From Sternotherus odoratus (lineage: Eukaryota; Chordata; Testudines; Kinosternidae): a DNA stretch of 64,000 nucleotides. The notes beneath the pieces are model-generated. The model ran no database searches. It was not told where the DNA came from and worked only from the letters and a program-made list of their open reading frames with translations. Every line of letters starts with the position of its first letter. Positions within the stretch are counted from its first letter, which is position 1. The stretch lies in contig JAVMKO010000001.1 in the NCBI GenBank assembly GCA_032164245.1, positions 74,335,892-74,399,891 of the forward strand, given 5' to 3'. The position numbers and the translations under genes are program-made. Positions 45,351 to 58,500 of this stretch are shown here, one piece after another.

Positions 45351-47670
45351 GCTTGGAAATGCCTCCAGTGTTGCTGAGAACAGCAGCTGCTCATCCATGT
45401 ACACACTGATAAGTCTTGAATTTAAATCTGGTGCTTTAAGCAAGGGCCTTGGACACAAGGTATGGTGTTGTGAAGGAGAACTTGAATGCTATTAATTCTG
45501 CCTTTGCAACCATACAAACAGTATTGTTGTGGCATACAGTATTACAACTGTCTTGATCAATTGCTTGTGAAACATATCTTGGGGTTGTTTGTTGAAGAGA
45601 CCGGACATGATCAGTACCTTCCCTTCATATGCTCCACATCCTTCCTTGACGTCAACCCTAGATTATACCACTGTTCGCTTTACATAGCAAAGCAGTGACT
45701 ACTTAATGGGGTAGAAGACCTGCAGAGTAATGGTTTACTAAGATCTTTATCCTAACAAGGGAGCAGAGCAGGATGCTTCCCAGAAAGGAAGAAGCATTGA
45801 TTGAGCGGTCCACTTACGGGAATTTACGATTCGGTACAAGTTGCGTCCACAATTGCTGAATTGGCTGCGTGTACTATGAAAAGTTTAATGAATGAGAGCA
45901 CTGGTGGTTCAATGTCAGACCCAGTACAAGCTGCTTATTTGGGTTTCTTGAGCTGCAAGCTTTTTGAATGAGGAGCAGCTGCCACTATGGAAGAAAACTA
46001 TATAGAATGGCAACTATTCTAAACAGGAATCTAACACACTGGATGTTGCGGGAGGGAATGGTGCTTCCTACAGACAAGTGCAATCGGTGTTACTGTTTAA
46101 ATGATCACTGTGTCAGATTTGTTGCTCATTGCCACGGAGTCCTGGGAAAACAGTGTTTCTTTTTTTCCCCCAGGCCTGAGATAAATCTGGCAAATCCCTG
46201 TCAATTCCAAGACTGTGTGTGTGAGGATAGGATGTGACTTAGCATCTCTGCTCTTTCCAGTTACTACCATAATGGTGAAATTTTAAGGTGGGTCTCTCTA
46301 AAGGTTCACACGTGGCAAATCACTTCCATTGCAGGTTCCCATGAAGATAGCAGGATGAATCCCAACCTTCTAGCTCTTGAAACCACCAGGTCTCCTCCCT
46401 CCCCCTGCAGAAGTGGCACTATTATCCTGACCAACGCTGTCCAGTTAAAGACCAACACAAAGGGGACTGATCTCTCTTGGCAAACACCAGCAAGTAGTCC
46501 AGAAGATATTCAAGGAGAATAGAACTTTTTAATTTAGCATCATCACAACTTGTGCTCAAAGCAATGGCTTTGGTTTTTTTAAACTTACCACTGGGAGCTG
46601 AGATTTTCAAAGCTAGGAGCCTACAATTAGACACTTAATATCATATATGGCACCTGAGCGGCCTTACTACTTCAAACATGCTGACCCCTCAGCAGCTCCC
46701 GATGACCTTAGTAGGAGCATTTGGATGCTGAGTGCATCTGAAAATCAGTCAAGTGACTTTTTAGGTTCCAGGTTTTGGAAATCTGACAGTCAATATTAAA
46801 GGACACACGTATTACCTGGAGACAGAAATCTTCTGTAATGGAGAAACTGGGGTCAGCTCCTTCATGTGATGTTTTCTGGTCAGACAACCACTTTTTTATG
46901 GCATGAGATGTTTTACAGCTTCCCTGTTCCACCCAGGCCTGCTTCAGCATACATCTCCCAATGGGATAGTCAGGGCAAGCGATTAGGTTGCTTGGAACTG
47001 TAGTGTGTCTCTCTAGCTGAGAGAAAGCCAGAGTCATTCAAGTGGCTTGGAGGAACAGAGAGAGGAATCCAGAGCGCATTGGCTGTAGGTCTGAGAAGCA
47101 CCAGGTGGGGAGGATAAGCTCCCAAGGAAGGATGGGTTGGTTGGTGTGTGCACGTGGATTAGGAGATGGGTGAAATAAGATGGTTGGTCAATGACAGAAG
47201 GGGAACAGAGCCCATCTTCTGGCCCATCTGCTTCTGTAGAATTTAAACTTTTCATTTCCACAAACTAAAGTTCTATCCCCCTGCAAAGGAAACTACTTTC
47301 AGTGTGGAAGCTGATTGTTGCTGTCTTCCTGACACTGCAGACAGACAGTAGCTCTGAGAAGTTCCACTCCGGCTATTAACTAAAGCCTAACAATTGTCAA
47401 CTTGCTAACCCACGGCTGGTAATTTTAGCAGATACCTATACCTACTCTGGGACTCAAGGAGGATTTTGAGTAAACTACTGCCACTTCTTCCAGTCTGGCT
47501 CGTGGAACTGTGGTCAGAAGAGTCCTGATGAGGGGTAATAAAAGAAATGAAACACAAGCTGTTCTTTGTCCCAGAAAATATCAATATCCAGTCAATAATG
47601 TAAGAGCAAGCCAAAGGCCCAAAGAAACACCACAGCTCTTTAACTATTTTTGAATTGTAATGATAGATTC

Positions 47671-48480
47671 TTAATATTCTCCTGCAAGAATGCAGAGTAA
47701 ATCATGCTTGGCAGCTGACAGACCCTCCATGTTGAGTTGTAACACATGTAGAGCTGGACCCACGACAGAAGTCACCAGGCTGCACGTTGGGGTGGTTGGT
47801 GATGACAGTGCTGAGATTTGTTGAGCTGGTGCCCATGGAATTTGACTCGCTGGTTGGATCATCAGCTTCCCTGACTGCTGGCAGGTACTGGTGGGTGGCA
47901 CAACGAGGACACGGTTATATGCATCCATATGTATCATCTCTGGCACCCTGCATCCAACTCTGCTCCTGTGGCTTCCAGTTCTGAGCAATATTGATGCTCC
48001 TCATATCAGATGAGAGGTCGCCACTGATAAGTTACTGGAGAAAGTATGCACAACTCAAGCCTGCCGGTGCTCAGTGACCTTTTTAAATCACTAGCTGCAC
48101 CTTTCCCATCACGGCGCCCATTATGGTCTCAACCGACATGTCCAGATGAGTGGCAATACTCTGGCGAGAGGAAAGGATATCTGTTATAATCCCCAACCAG
48201 TCCCTTGTCACCGACCCCACAATCTGCCCGTCTGGTTTTGACCTGCCCTGTCGTCAATGGTTCCTGCAGAACAGGTTCCAAACCGGGCACAGTCTCTGTG
48301 AGGCCAACCAGTATTGCTGGAGCCTTTGTGTGGCAGCTGTGGTACAACACAGACAATGATGCACGTTGTCGATGAGTGCCTGCTGACTCTGTTCAGTAGT
48401 GGCCTAGAAGAACAGCATCACACCACTAAGAATGCCATGGTTTGGCTAAACGACTATGCACATGCTAAATAAATATTATC
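47671..48480. mobile_element. Non-LTR retrotransposon (jockey-like), apparently 5'-inverted copy
   Basis: On the minus strand at 47990-47671 a frame reads VGPALHVLQLNMEGLSAAKH, like the start of a LINE endonuclease ORF. On the plus strand from about 48130, SGFDLPCRQWFLQNRFQTG, then MHVVDECLLTLF and a stop near 48470, resemble the C-terminus of the same kind of ORF. The opposed orientation of head and tail suggests an inversion at insertion. The clade is uncertain. Confidence 0.5.
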
Positions 48481-51400
48481 CTCTTAAATCATTGCTAGAG
48501 AAACACTGTCTCTCTCCAAGGCTCTGAGGGGTGACTCACCTTCATATAACATTTGTGAAGAGCACATTAAAACGGCACAGCAGTTTAGAAATATCGGTCA
48601 TTGTTTTGAAGTCTCCATTAAGTAATTGGAGTTCTCATGTTAGGCTGCTGTTCTAAAGGTGCTTCTCATCATGGTACAAGGTAGGACCAAAACATTCCCA
48701 GAAGAAACCACAGGCAAGTGGAAAGTTGTAAATTGTGTAGCTTAAACTCAAATCAGTATTTAACTCCACTGTATGTTAGATGGTGGTGGAAGGTCTGCTA
48801 CATTGAGTGATGCTTACTCCTATAGTCTAATAAAAATTAATCTCCCATTCCTGAACTCCAGCATGTCGTCCTCCATTCTCTTTTTTGGTAAATAACCCCC
48901 AAGTGGCAAAATGCTCTCTCATATTTATCAGCTGTCACCTAAAGCAAGTGTGTTGCTTCTCTACAAGGTTTGTGGACAGTGTGTTAGGACTCAAGGCAGT
49001 TCAGACTTCTTCCCCTTCACCGAGTTGGGCTGCTTTTAGAACTAGAATCAGTCAAAAAAAAATTGACCACCTTTTTCTGTCCGAAAATGTGGTTTCACAG
49101 AAACCAGAATCCTGCAGGAAAATGTCCATTCCAGTGAAATTCTTCCATTTTCTGTCAGGAAAATCAAATTTTGTTTTTCAAACTACCTTTTCAAAGAAAC
49201 AAAGCAAAACGTGATTTCAGATTGATGCTTGGAAATGGAAATGTTCAGTTCTAAATGTTTGGGAAATTCCAGCTTGTTTCGTTTGGAAGTTTCTGAACTG
49301 AACATTTTTACAACTTGTTTGGGAATTTCTTTTTACTGCTTATCCCAATTCTGGGTGAAAACAAACATCGATCTCTGAACTTTATTCTGGGTGAAAATTC
49401 CATTTTTCTGCCCAGTTCTTTGAACTGGAGACACTGCTAGATCCAGGTCGTGTCCCAAACGCTCTCTTGAGTTTAAAAATCCAATTGTGTGTATGGGGTG
49501 AGGTGGAGAGTGTATTCTCATTAGAACTAGTGGAAAATGATGCATTTTTTAATTTTGATCCTCCCGAAAGGCCATAAAAATATGAAATCCATGTGAAAAT
49601 TCCTCCCTCCTTTTGTGTGTTTGACTGGCTTACATTTTATCTAAGTGACCGAGGAATTGAATGGTGTCATTTCACAGTAGAAGTTGAGTCCCATCAAATC
49701 TGTTTGTTATACTTTTATTTAACTTTGTCTCTGTGGGATCTAGGCACAAACATCCTCCAGTACCTTCAATGGCTCAAAATAATATTGGCTCTCACTAGAC
49801 TTACGCCTTCTGGAAATCATTGCACATTGGTAGCTGTGATTAGAGAATGTTGCCCTGTCCTCTGCCGAGAACAGAGTTGTTTCACAAGCTTCAGACATGC
49901 CATTGGAGAGCAGCGTGTCTGTCTAGAAGTTTGATTCTTCTCTTGGGCAATGGCCTGTGTTATTGATAATACAAGAATTCCCAGTGATTATTTCTCCATC
50001 ACGGGGAAGCTGTGTTGAGAGAGCAGCATGTGTTCAGCATGAGAGTTCAGCTTGTCTAGTCATTTCCCCTGCAAACAGTAATGCTTTTAGAAGGATGGAT
50101 GACTTGTATTTCTCCTACATCACAGCTGTGGATACAATCTCATTAGAGGTGTCTAAACTTCTTTTTAAACAAAATGGTGACCTGCAAAAGCTTTCTTTTA
50201 AATTGTGCTTTAACCCTTTTCCTGCTCCTTTGTGGTGTGAAAGAGAGACCTGAAAAGGTGGACATTCCTAAACTTTCTTTTCTTTTCCCCCTGCATTTTT
50301 TTAAATATAGAAATATTAGCTATGTCAGCTCTAGTCTTCTCTGGCTTTGCTGGAGTAGCCACTATATGTATTGTCAAGTCTTGCAGTAATTGAAGAAATG
50401 AGATGTTGATTCTCAAAATCTGAGTGCCTGTTGAGGGGGAGGGATCTTTAGCTAGATTGTTTAACTTTTGTTTTGGTTAACACCTATGTAACTGCAATGG
50501 CTAATTAACAAAGGTTTCTCTAATCAAAATGTTAATGTTGCTTGTTCAGTAGCCCCATTGTGTTCAGTAGACTAGACATGACATGAATTTCTAGTGCAGG
50601 AAGAAAAATATGGGGATAATGAATTGAAAACCTTTCAGGTCAATTCATCCTTCATGAAAAACCCAAAGGGGGCATACCTGTTTTTCCCTTTGCCATCACC
50701 TTTAAGCATTTGTTCCTATATGCTGTCAGTCCTTGATTCTCTATGCAGAAGTGATAAGATGTAAAGAATAAATATTAAAATAGAAAACCCTTTTGTTTCA
50801 CTTAATCCCAAACTGTACTCCTAAACTAGCATTGAAGTATCCAGTTACATTTCCATCTCCAAAAACCTTCCGCTCTGGGCACTTTTCTTTTGGAGATTGA
50901 TGTGATCCAGGAATCCCTCAGTACCAACTAGCCAGGACATTTCAAGAATATCCTGATCCTGATATATGCATTCTGTTTCACCAAAGAATATCATGGGAGG
51001 TCTTAAATGAAAGCCAGGATCATGGTGGTTGTTAATATCCTGAAATGTATGTACAGACACTATCAAAGGAGTGTTATACGTATGCTGAAAATACGTTCCA
51101 AATGTCTGTATCAAGGGAGAGTTGACAAACCGGTTTTCTGCCAGACCTATCTCTTGGTTGGCATGTAAATTAGGCATTGTAAACCAACACAGCAGAAGCC
51201 CAACTGGGGGATGTGAAATCCACAAGGAAAAAGCAGACCCCAGGAGAATAAGTGATGGGCAAGTCCCTGAGGACTGACAGTGAACCTTGGGAATATAAAG
51301 AAGATGACAAGGAGACACCCTTTAATCTTGAGCCTAGGAAGTAATTAGGCAGTATAATTACTGTAATAAAAACAGGTGCTCAACCAGGCTTGGTTGAAAT

Positions 51401-51560
51401 TCTACAAAGGACATTTGGAGTGAGAAACTTTAGTCAGGAGTTTTCATCTTTAGAAATAGTCACGTTTGTTTTCTATGTAACCTTTTTGTTCCCATGATCC
51501 TTTCTCATTCTCTTGTATTTTGATCGTTTGTTTAATAGTTGTTACCACAGCACCGAGATA

Positions 51561-51566
51561 TTTATT
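51561..51566 (-). terminator. Candidate polyadenylation signal of the SUSD3-like gene
   Basis: AATAAA on the minus strand about 0.7 kb after the stop codon. It is the nearest clear hexamer I noticed; no transcript evidence. Confidence 0.3.
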
Positions 51567-52277
51567 GTGAAGTTATCCAAGAAGCTGATCCTGAATTGAA
51601 TAATACAAGCTGAGGTGTGCACTGTTCCCTTGAGACATCAGGCCTGGTATTTCTGTGAGTGTTCAATGGATGGGGGAATACTTCAGAGGGGCTCGGCAAC
51701 TGGGGTGTGCCTATTGTGAACCTCCAAGCACAGTGGGCTAGCATAGCCCAGAGGAGTGTGTGTGGTGAAGGCTGGTGGAGTCAGAGAGCTGACACCCAAT
51801 TGAGCACCAGCAAGTCTCCTTGCTGGATGCTGGGGGGGGGGGGGCGGTGACAAGGTGGCTTACAGCCCTCAGTACCCTGAGAACCATCACAGATGGGCAT
51901 GTAACTGTATCCACAGATTAGGTGGTCAGAATGTTGTGAAATGAAATGCCTACATGTGCTTGGGCTGTATTGTAATCTGGAGCTGTTGACACTTCAGCTG
52001 TTTGCTTTCTCACTAAAACAATCAGGATCGTTGTAGCAGATGACCTTACATTTTAAACAAGCATGTAACAGCCTGGAAGCAGAAGAAAACAAGAGTGGGG
52101 TCAAATGTACTTTCAACATGAAATGTCACTCTCTGCCACCTGTTTGCAATAGACCGCTTGAAAATCCAGTCAACCTGATTCTATTATATGATTCTGCTTG
52201 CTGAGCTCGGGAGACTTCCAAGGAATTGGTATGAATAAGGAATTGGGTGATGGTTTAAAATGATGAGCTGATCGCTA

Positions 52278-52518
52278 TCAATACAGGTTTAAGGGCTTAT
52301 GTTCCTCATATCCTCTGTAGTAAGGTGTGGATACGTCCCTGGGGGAGTTGGCGTGACAAGGCATTATAGCCAGGGAAATATCTCCTGGCTTCTGGGGCAA
52401 ATGAATGTACATAGAGGAGGCAGATGGTGTTGCACCTGGCCGCAGAACCACTGGTGGGAAGATGTGGATTTCAGAACATAGGCTTTGTATGGACGGCTGG
52501 TGTGAATTCTCCTGACTC
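52278..52518 (-). CDS. SUSD3-like exon 5, C-terminus
   Basis: The acceptor is cttttgcctttaacag. The reading in phase 2 gives SQENSHQPSIQSLCSEIHI, then VVLRPGATPSASSMYIHLP, HANSPRDVSTPYYRGYEE and a stop at 52278-52280. Tyrosines in the last 25 residues (TPYYRGY, NLY) could be signalling sites, but that is an inference. Confidence 0.7.
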
Positions 52519-55500
52519 CTGTTAAAGGCAAAAGTGAGACAAGTGAGAACAAGAGGCACTGCTAATAGGACATCTCCCTATGTTTCAACCCAACCAATCC
52601 TGCCCCATTCTATTAGAAATATCCAAGGACAGCAGAGAATTATCATTTCTGTCCTGATGGCAGCATGTTGCAACCTTCCAAAGGCAGCAGGCAAAAGTGC
52701 ATTGAATTTGCTGCACTGCTGAACAGGCACTGAGTAAGGAAGTGGGTAAGCATATTAACTGTTCCCCACTGCAAATGTGCCTTCCTGTAATTAAGTGTAA
52801 GACCAAAGGAAAATGAGTTTTGGATTAGTCCCTAGTAAGTGTTACACTGCAAAATAACCACATCTGGTAAATCAGGAAAATTCCTAACCAGAAGAGACCC
52901 AGTCTTGCAACAAGGGTTGCTACAAGTCAGGACTGTGGTGTTTTAGCAGAACCCAGCACTGGAACAGCAGGGACAGTTGCAGCTCAGCATTACAGCATAA
53001 TAGGCCTTATCCCAATCGGATCAAAAAAATGGGGAGAAAAAGCTCAATATTCTGTCCATGGTGTGGATTGAAAAGCCCTTGGGGCACGTGTGCTGCAAAG
53101 GGGTAGTGATTTGGAATTTACACTTTCCCCAGTGAAGAAGCCAGTATTTGACTTTAGGGGTCTTCCTACCAACATTGGACGCAACCTCCGTGGTGAGCAG
53201 TCCCTACAGGGTAATGGCAACACTACCTTTGGAATCCCTGGTTACTGCACCCTGCAAGCGCCCCAGGATATACAGAACTACGAAGGGCGGAGATGCGGTA
53301 ATCAAGCCTGCGATGGTGCTTCAGTTTCCCAAAAGCTCCTTGTTGCTTCTCCATTTCCTTGTTAGTGGAATCAGCTTGTCTTGCACCCTGGCACGGCCTG
53401 CCTTGCTGTTGCCTAAAAAGTGAAAAGAGAAATGAGACACAAAGCAGAAAAGTTGCAATGGGCTCAAGTTTTGGTAAGAATCAAAGTTACAAGGATTTTT
53501 CAGTAGGGCTTGTTGAGAACTGCAGAAAACAAACTGTAATCTCAGTTACTTGTACCGTTTTAGGGCCATTTCATCAAAATGCTGGAAAACTTGGATCAAA
53601 CAGGTTATAGGCCGACTTTGCTAAACATGAGACATTTTGCCAACAGAGTAGTTGGCAATGTTGATTATTCTCAGAAAACTACATTGGTTTTGATAGACCA
53701 TTTCTTGACAGAAAACTCCATTTTCATTTCCAAAATTTCAACCAGCTCTGTTTCTGGCCTCTGGTCCCTGGCCAGGTAAGGTAAGGAGCACTGCAATGTC
53801 TACGCATGTGCTCATCGGGAGAAGGGGGCTCCCTTCAGCTACACTCACTTCCTCCAGGCAGCCTGCAAGCTCAGGAGTCTGGCTGTGAGGGGGTGTAGTA
53901 TTAAACCCTATTCCAACTTCCACTGCAAAGTGAGACTGTGCAAGAAATGAATGGGTTAACTCTCACTGTGGCCTCTCTTGCTCCCTAAGGCTTTATATTT
54001 ATGTATACGTCATTAAGGAGATACTTTAACTCAAATTTATTCTATTTAAACTCTTAAAACACATGTATCGTTGTGATACTTTGTCCAGTGTCCTATCTCT
54101 GATAGTGAGCCGTACCAGACATTTCAAACAAAAAATCCCATTACACAATTATGGAATAACCTGCCTTCTAGGAAAAGTGTCCTGACCCTCACCGCTCAGT
54201 GGTTGGCTTGTACCTTGAAGCATGCGGTTTTAGATCTCTTTAAAAATATCCTCGCTAACATAGCTGTAGATGTTCCCATTGTGCATGTTCACGTCTCATC
54301 CTTTTTAATCATACTAAGCACTTGGCCGTAATACTATCTTGTAGCAGTGAATTCTGCAGGTTTAACTATGCATGATGTAAAAATGTGTTTCCTGACACCA
54401 GTTTGGTTTATCTTCATTCAATGTTTCTTGGAATGAGGAGCTGACCCTGTTCAAAAGGGTTCTAGTTACTTCTGGCTGTTCTTCACTAGTCAACCAGAGC
54501 AAGGATTTGATTCACGAAAGGTGGTGACTCCTGTCTACTTCAGGACATCGAGGGGTTTTCAGTTGTATGAATGGATCAAATTAGTTCAGAGTGTGTGCTA
54601 GATATTGGGCATACAGTTGGTGTCTGGTTCCAGGTGTCCTAAGAGGTCTCCTGGATACGTGTGGTGTTCTGAGCAGGAGAAAGGCTCCTTGCCATGAACA
54701 ACAATGCATTCTATTGTGAACTAGTCACTCTGGCTTGACGAAGCCGTTCATCACCCCGTGTAGCTCTCTTGGGCATGTTTTGGCAGTTGCTATAGAGGAA
54801 AGGAAGGATTTCTTAGGCCCTTTGCATAGGTGTACAAAGTATTTGTGTTTCCATTTGCCTTGGACTATTTTTCTGGCATTGGTGCTTCACTTTTTCCTCT
54901 GAGGCAAATCAACTGGGATTCATGTAGCAAAACTCCAGCTTTCCCTGCCTATCTGAAACCCCTGGGAAATTTGAGTCTCTATACACTCCACTTTGTAGAC
55001 TGCAGCAGCTGTTTAACAGAAAACAGCCACATTACAGTTTTAAAGGGGGAAATGCTAAATACTGTATCTTAACTGCAGGGAGTATGTATGTAGGAAGAAT
55101 GTGACTACACAGACTGGAATTTGAGAGCCAGTGTATCTAATCTCCTACTTTGCCATGTCAAGACCTCAGTGTTGCATCTCGTTTGAACGAGAGCACTTCC
55201 ATCAGGTCCCTGACCTGCTGTTGGTCGCTAGTGCAGTACTGACTTGCTGCCTGGGAAGAGCATCATCTACTCAATCGCCAACCCCTGTCCTAGCCACAAT
55301 GTTTTGATCCTGTTTAGCTTCTGAGGTCTGCAAGGGTTGCAGCCTATGCTACAGTAAATTGTGGGAGTCTCTTGTTAAAGTCCTGCCATCAAGCTGTATA
55401 ATGGAGCTACGTGGTGACTTCCTTGTTTTTGGATCACCCCGTTCTGACCCTGACTGCTGGGGTTCATAACCATTTTGGAAGAGCAATTGTTTGCCTTAAG

Positions 55501-58500
55501 AACAGACCACATTATGGTAACTAGTAGCTATCTTAAAAATCCTTCCCGGAGAAGGATACTTCCCTTGCCTGTGATTACAGAAGTTGAGCACTGTGCTCTA
55601 TCATCACTGAACTCGGTCTATTTTTCACAAAGAAAACACACATATTTCCAGCAAGTGCATTTAGCATGTTCAATACCCTAGTTATGTTACCTCCTTCCTT
55701 AGTTAGGAGAGAACATTTTAAAGTGGGAAAACAAATAGATTCTTCCAGTACCATAGCTTTTCTCTCAGTACAGCACTACCGCTGGGGCATAGGCTTTATC
55801 GTGGGCTAAAGGTGATATGCTTGCAGGAATCCTTTGTTAAAATTCTAGCACTACTTCCCTCTGATTGGTGATACAGGCATAGAGGGACTTCTGTATGATT
55901 TATTTTAGCAAAACAGGATTTTTTAAGTTTAATATAATACATTGACTGCACCTTGTCTATGCTCAAAGTTCTTTGCCTGCAAAACATTTGTTAGAGGCAA
56001 ATGATATAGATCTACAACTCCAAAGTTATTTCAGTGGAAAGCATGAACTCTGCATTAACTGCAGTTGAGCGTATGGAACCATGGTAACATTTGTTTATTC
56101 AAATTCGTGGAGCTCTGTGACCAGCAGGTGGCATTGCCAGCTTATCAGTTGGCTCAATAACAGCACTGGTGTGGTGGCTTGTTCTCCAGTTAGATGACTC
56201 AGGATTTCTGAAGTGTACAAGATAAGACAGACTAGTGTGTGTTGCTGTAATAAAAAAGCAAAGGGTGATGAGCATCCAAAACATCACTGATGAGCTAATG
56301 CGTATCAAGATGTTTCACAGTGATGAAATTGTGACAGGTTCAAGAATAGCAGCCGTGTTAGTCTGTATCCGTAAAGAAAGCGAGGAATACTTGTAGCACC
56401 TTAGAGACTAACTAGTTTATTTCAGCATAAGCTTTCGTGGGCTATAGCTCACTTCGTCGGATGCATAGAATGGAACAGAAGATAGATGCATTTATACACA
56501 GAGAAAGAAAAAAAAATTGTACATCAGCATACCATTTCTAAGCGGGCTTTTAAATGTAGATGGGCCATTATCAGTAGGAGAAAAAAATACCTTTTGAAAT
56601 GGATTTCTGTGTCAGGTAAATTAACTCAGGACATGCAATCAATTAGTGTAATGAGAGAACCATTCGCAAGTCCTGTAGGTTCTCTCATTACACTAATTGA
56701 TTGCATGTCCTGAGTTAATTTACCTGACACACAAATCCATTTCAAAAGGTATTTTTTTTCTCCTACTGATAATGGCCCATCTACATTTAACAGCCCTCTT
56801 AGAATTGGTATGCTGATGTACAATTTTTTTTCTTTCTCTGTGTATAAATGCATCTATCTTCTGTTCCATTCTATGCATCCGACGAAGTGAGCTATAGCCC
56901 ACGAAAGCTTATGCTGAAATAAACTAGTTAGTCTCTAGGTGCTACAAGTATTCCTCGCTTTCTTTAGTGATGAAATTGGAATTCGATGAACATTTCTCTT
57001 TTCAGACACTTTAATTTAAGCATCCCCAATAGCAGCAAACCTGAAGAGTAAAACTGTGACCGTTTAAAGGAGAGCGTCCAAAAGCTATGTCTACACCGTA
57101 AGTGCTATAGCAGCACACCTGCAGCTACTCCAGTGTAGGTGGTTCCTACAGTGACAGAGGGGTTTTTCTATCAATATAGCTAATCCACCCCTCTGTTGAT
57201 GGGATTTGCTGTCAGCCTAGTTGCATCTATGCTGGGGGTTAGGTAGAGATAAGTAGGGTGCTCAGGGTGCAAAATTTTCCACAGCCCTGAGTAAAGTGGC
57301 TACGTTGATCTAATTTTGAAATGTAGACCAGACCTAAGTACGTGTGTATATGTTGGGAGGGAACCTGCAACCCTATAAATTCATCTCATCTCCACTGAGA
57401 GCAGTTCCGCTTTCTCACAGACTGGCACAACTGGATCAGCAGCCTGCAGCCCCTAAGGCCCTGGGGCAAGTTTCTCTGCTGTAGAGCAGTAAGGTGCTTG
57501 GAATGCTGGATTAATCATTCTGGAGCAGCAAAGCGGACCCATGTTTAATAGAGGTTTCTACAGCGTATGGAGAAGGTCCAAAATGCAGGGTTGGTTTTTT
57601 TTCCCCCACATGTATAAAGCTAAATCATGCTACATGCTGTACATTGATTTCCCCCCTGCAATCCATACACACAATAACAGAAGTTAATGCACATTCTGGA
57701 CTTTATTGAATACTCTCATCTCAAAGGTTCACTCTAGAGTCCTGACTTTCTCCTGCCTTTCCAGAGGGAACTCTAGTCCAGGAACCCTGTAGCTAGGCAC
57801 TGTGTGGATGTTGCTGATGTTGCACTGATGCAACTTGGAGGAACAGTATCTGATATCTGCCCCCAAAGGGCCAATGAAGAGTATATTAAAGATAGGGCTA
57901 GTGCTGCCACCATCATCCTTCTTAGTCATAGTTTCAAGGCCAGAAGGGACCTTTTGTGATTATCTACTCTGACTCCCTGCGGCTCCTGTGTAACACAGAC
58001 CATGGACAGGAGCAGCAGAAGCACCCTAACGGGTACGGCCACTGCTGCTTAACTGGGGCCTGCCCTGTAAATCCCCTTGTCCCCAAGGCCCCAATCCCCT
58101 GCTGCCTCTCTGACCCTCTTCCCCCCAACACCACACCCCTGCTTGCCTCTCTCTGGTAAATTGTTCCACTGTTAAATTTACACCTTATTTCTAGCCTGAA
58201 TTTCTGTCTTTGGCTTTTGGGCATTGGGTTGTGTTATACATCTCTCTGCTAGTTGGAAGATTCCGTTATGAAATATTTGTTCCCCATATAGATACTTAGA
58301 CTGTAATCATGTCACCCCATAACCTTCTCTTTGTTAAGCTAAATAAATAGCCTTAAGGAACTCAAATCACGCTAAAGCAGTTTTTCTAAGTCTAATCATT
58401 CTTGCAGTTCTTCTCGGACCCCTCTCCAATTTATCAACACCCTTCTTCACTCGTGGGCACCAAACTGGACACAGTATTATTGCAGCTGGGGTAATACCTA

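Larger units (their letters stand above)
41271..52277. other. Intergenic region between convergent CNOT4 and the SUSD3-like gene
   Basis: It contains the CR1 end at 44260-45350 and a second LINE at 47671-48480. A short stretch at 41752-41840 resembles the 'tgtctacac' MITE ends. A diverged repeat rich in gaaaatttc/attttc appears at about 49040-49420. I found no supported gene. The minus-strand frame 50845-51318 (157 codons) has no recognisable family. A G run at 51832-51844 ends this part. Confidence 0.55.

Noticed and set aside
45968..46237. Cys-containing 89-codon frame (CNRCYCLNDHC) suggestive of a zinc-binding or secreted peptide
   Set aside because: Single short frame with no splice or homology support; the cysteine spacing fits no family I know.
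50845..51318. 157-codon minus-strand frame in the intergenic region
   Set aside because: No recognisable domain, ordinary composition and no splice context; a chance frame is likely, though 3'UTR or lncRNA overlap cannot be excluded.
56486..56853. Two frames on opposite strands with nearly the same protein
   Set aside because: They are the two arms of the foldback; no homology to a protein family.
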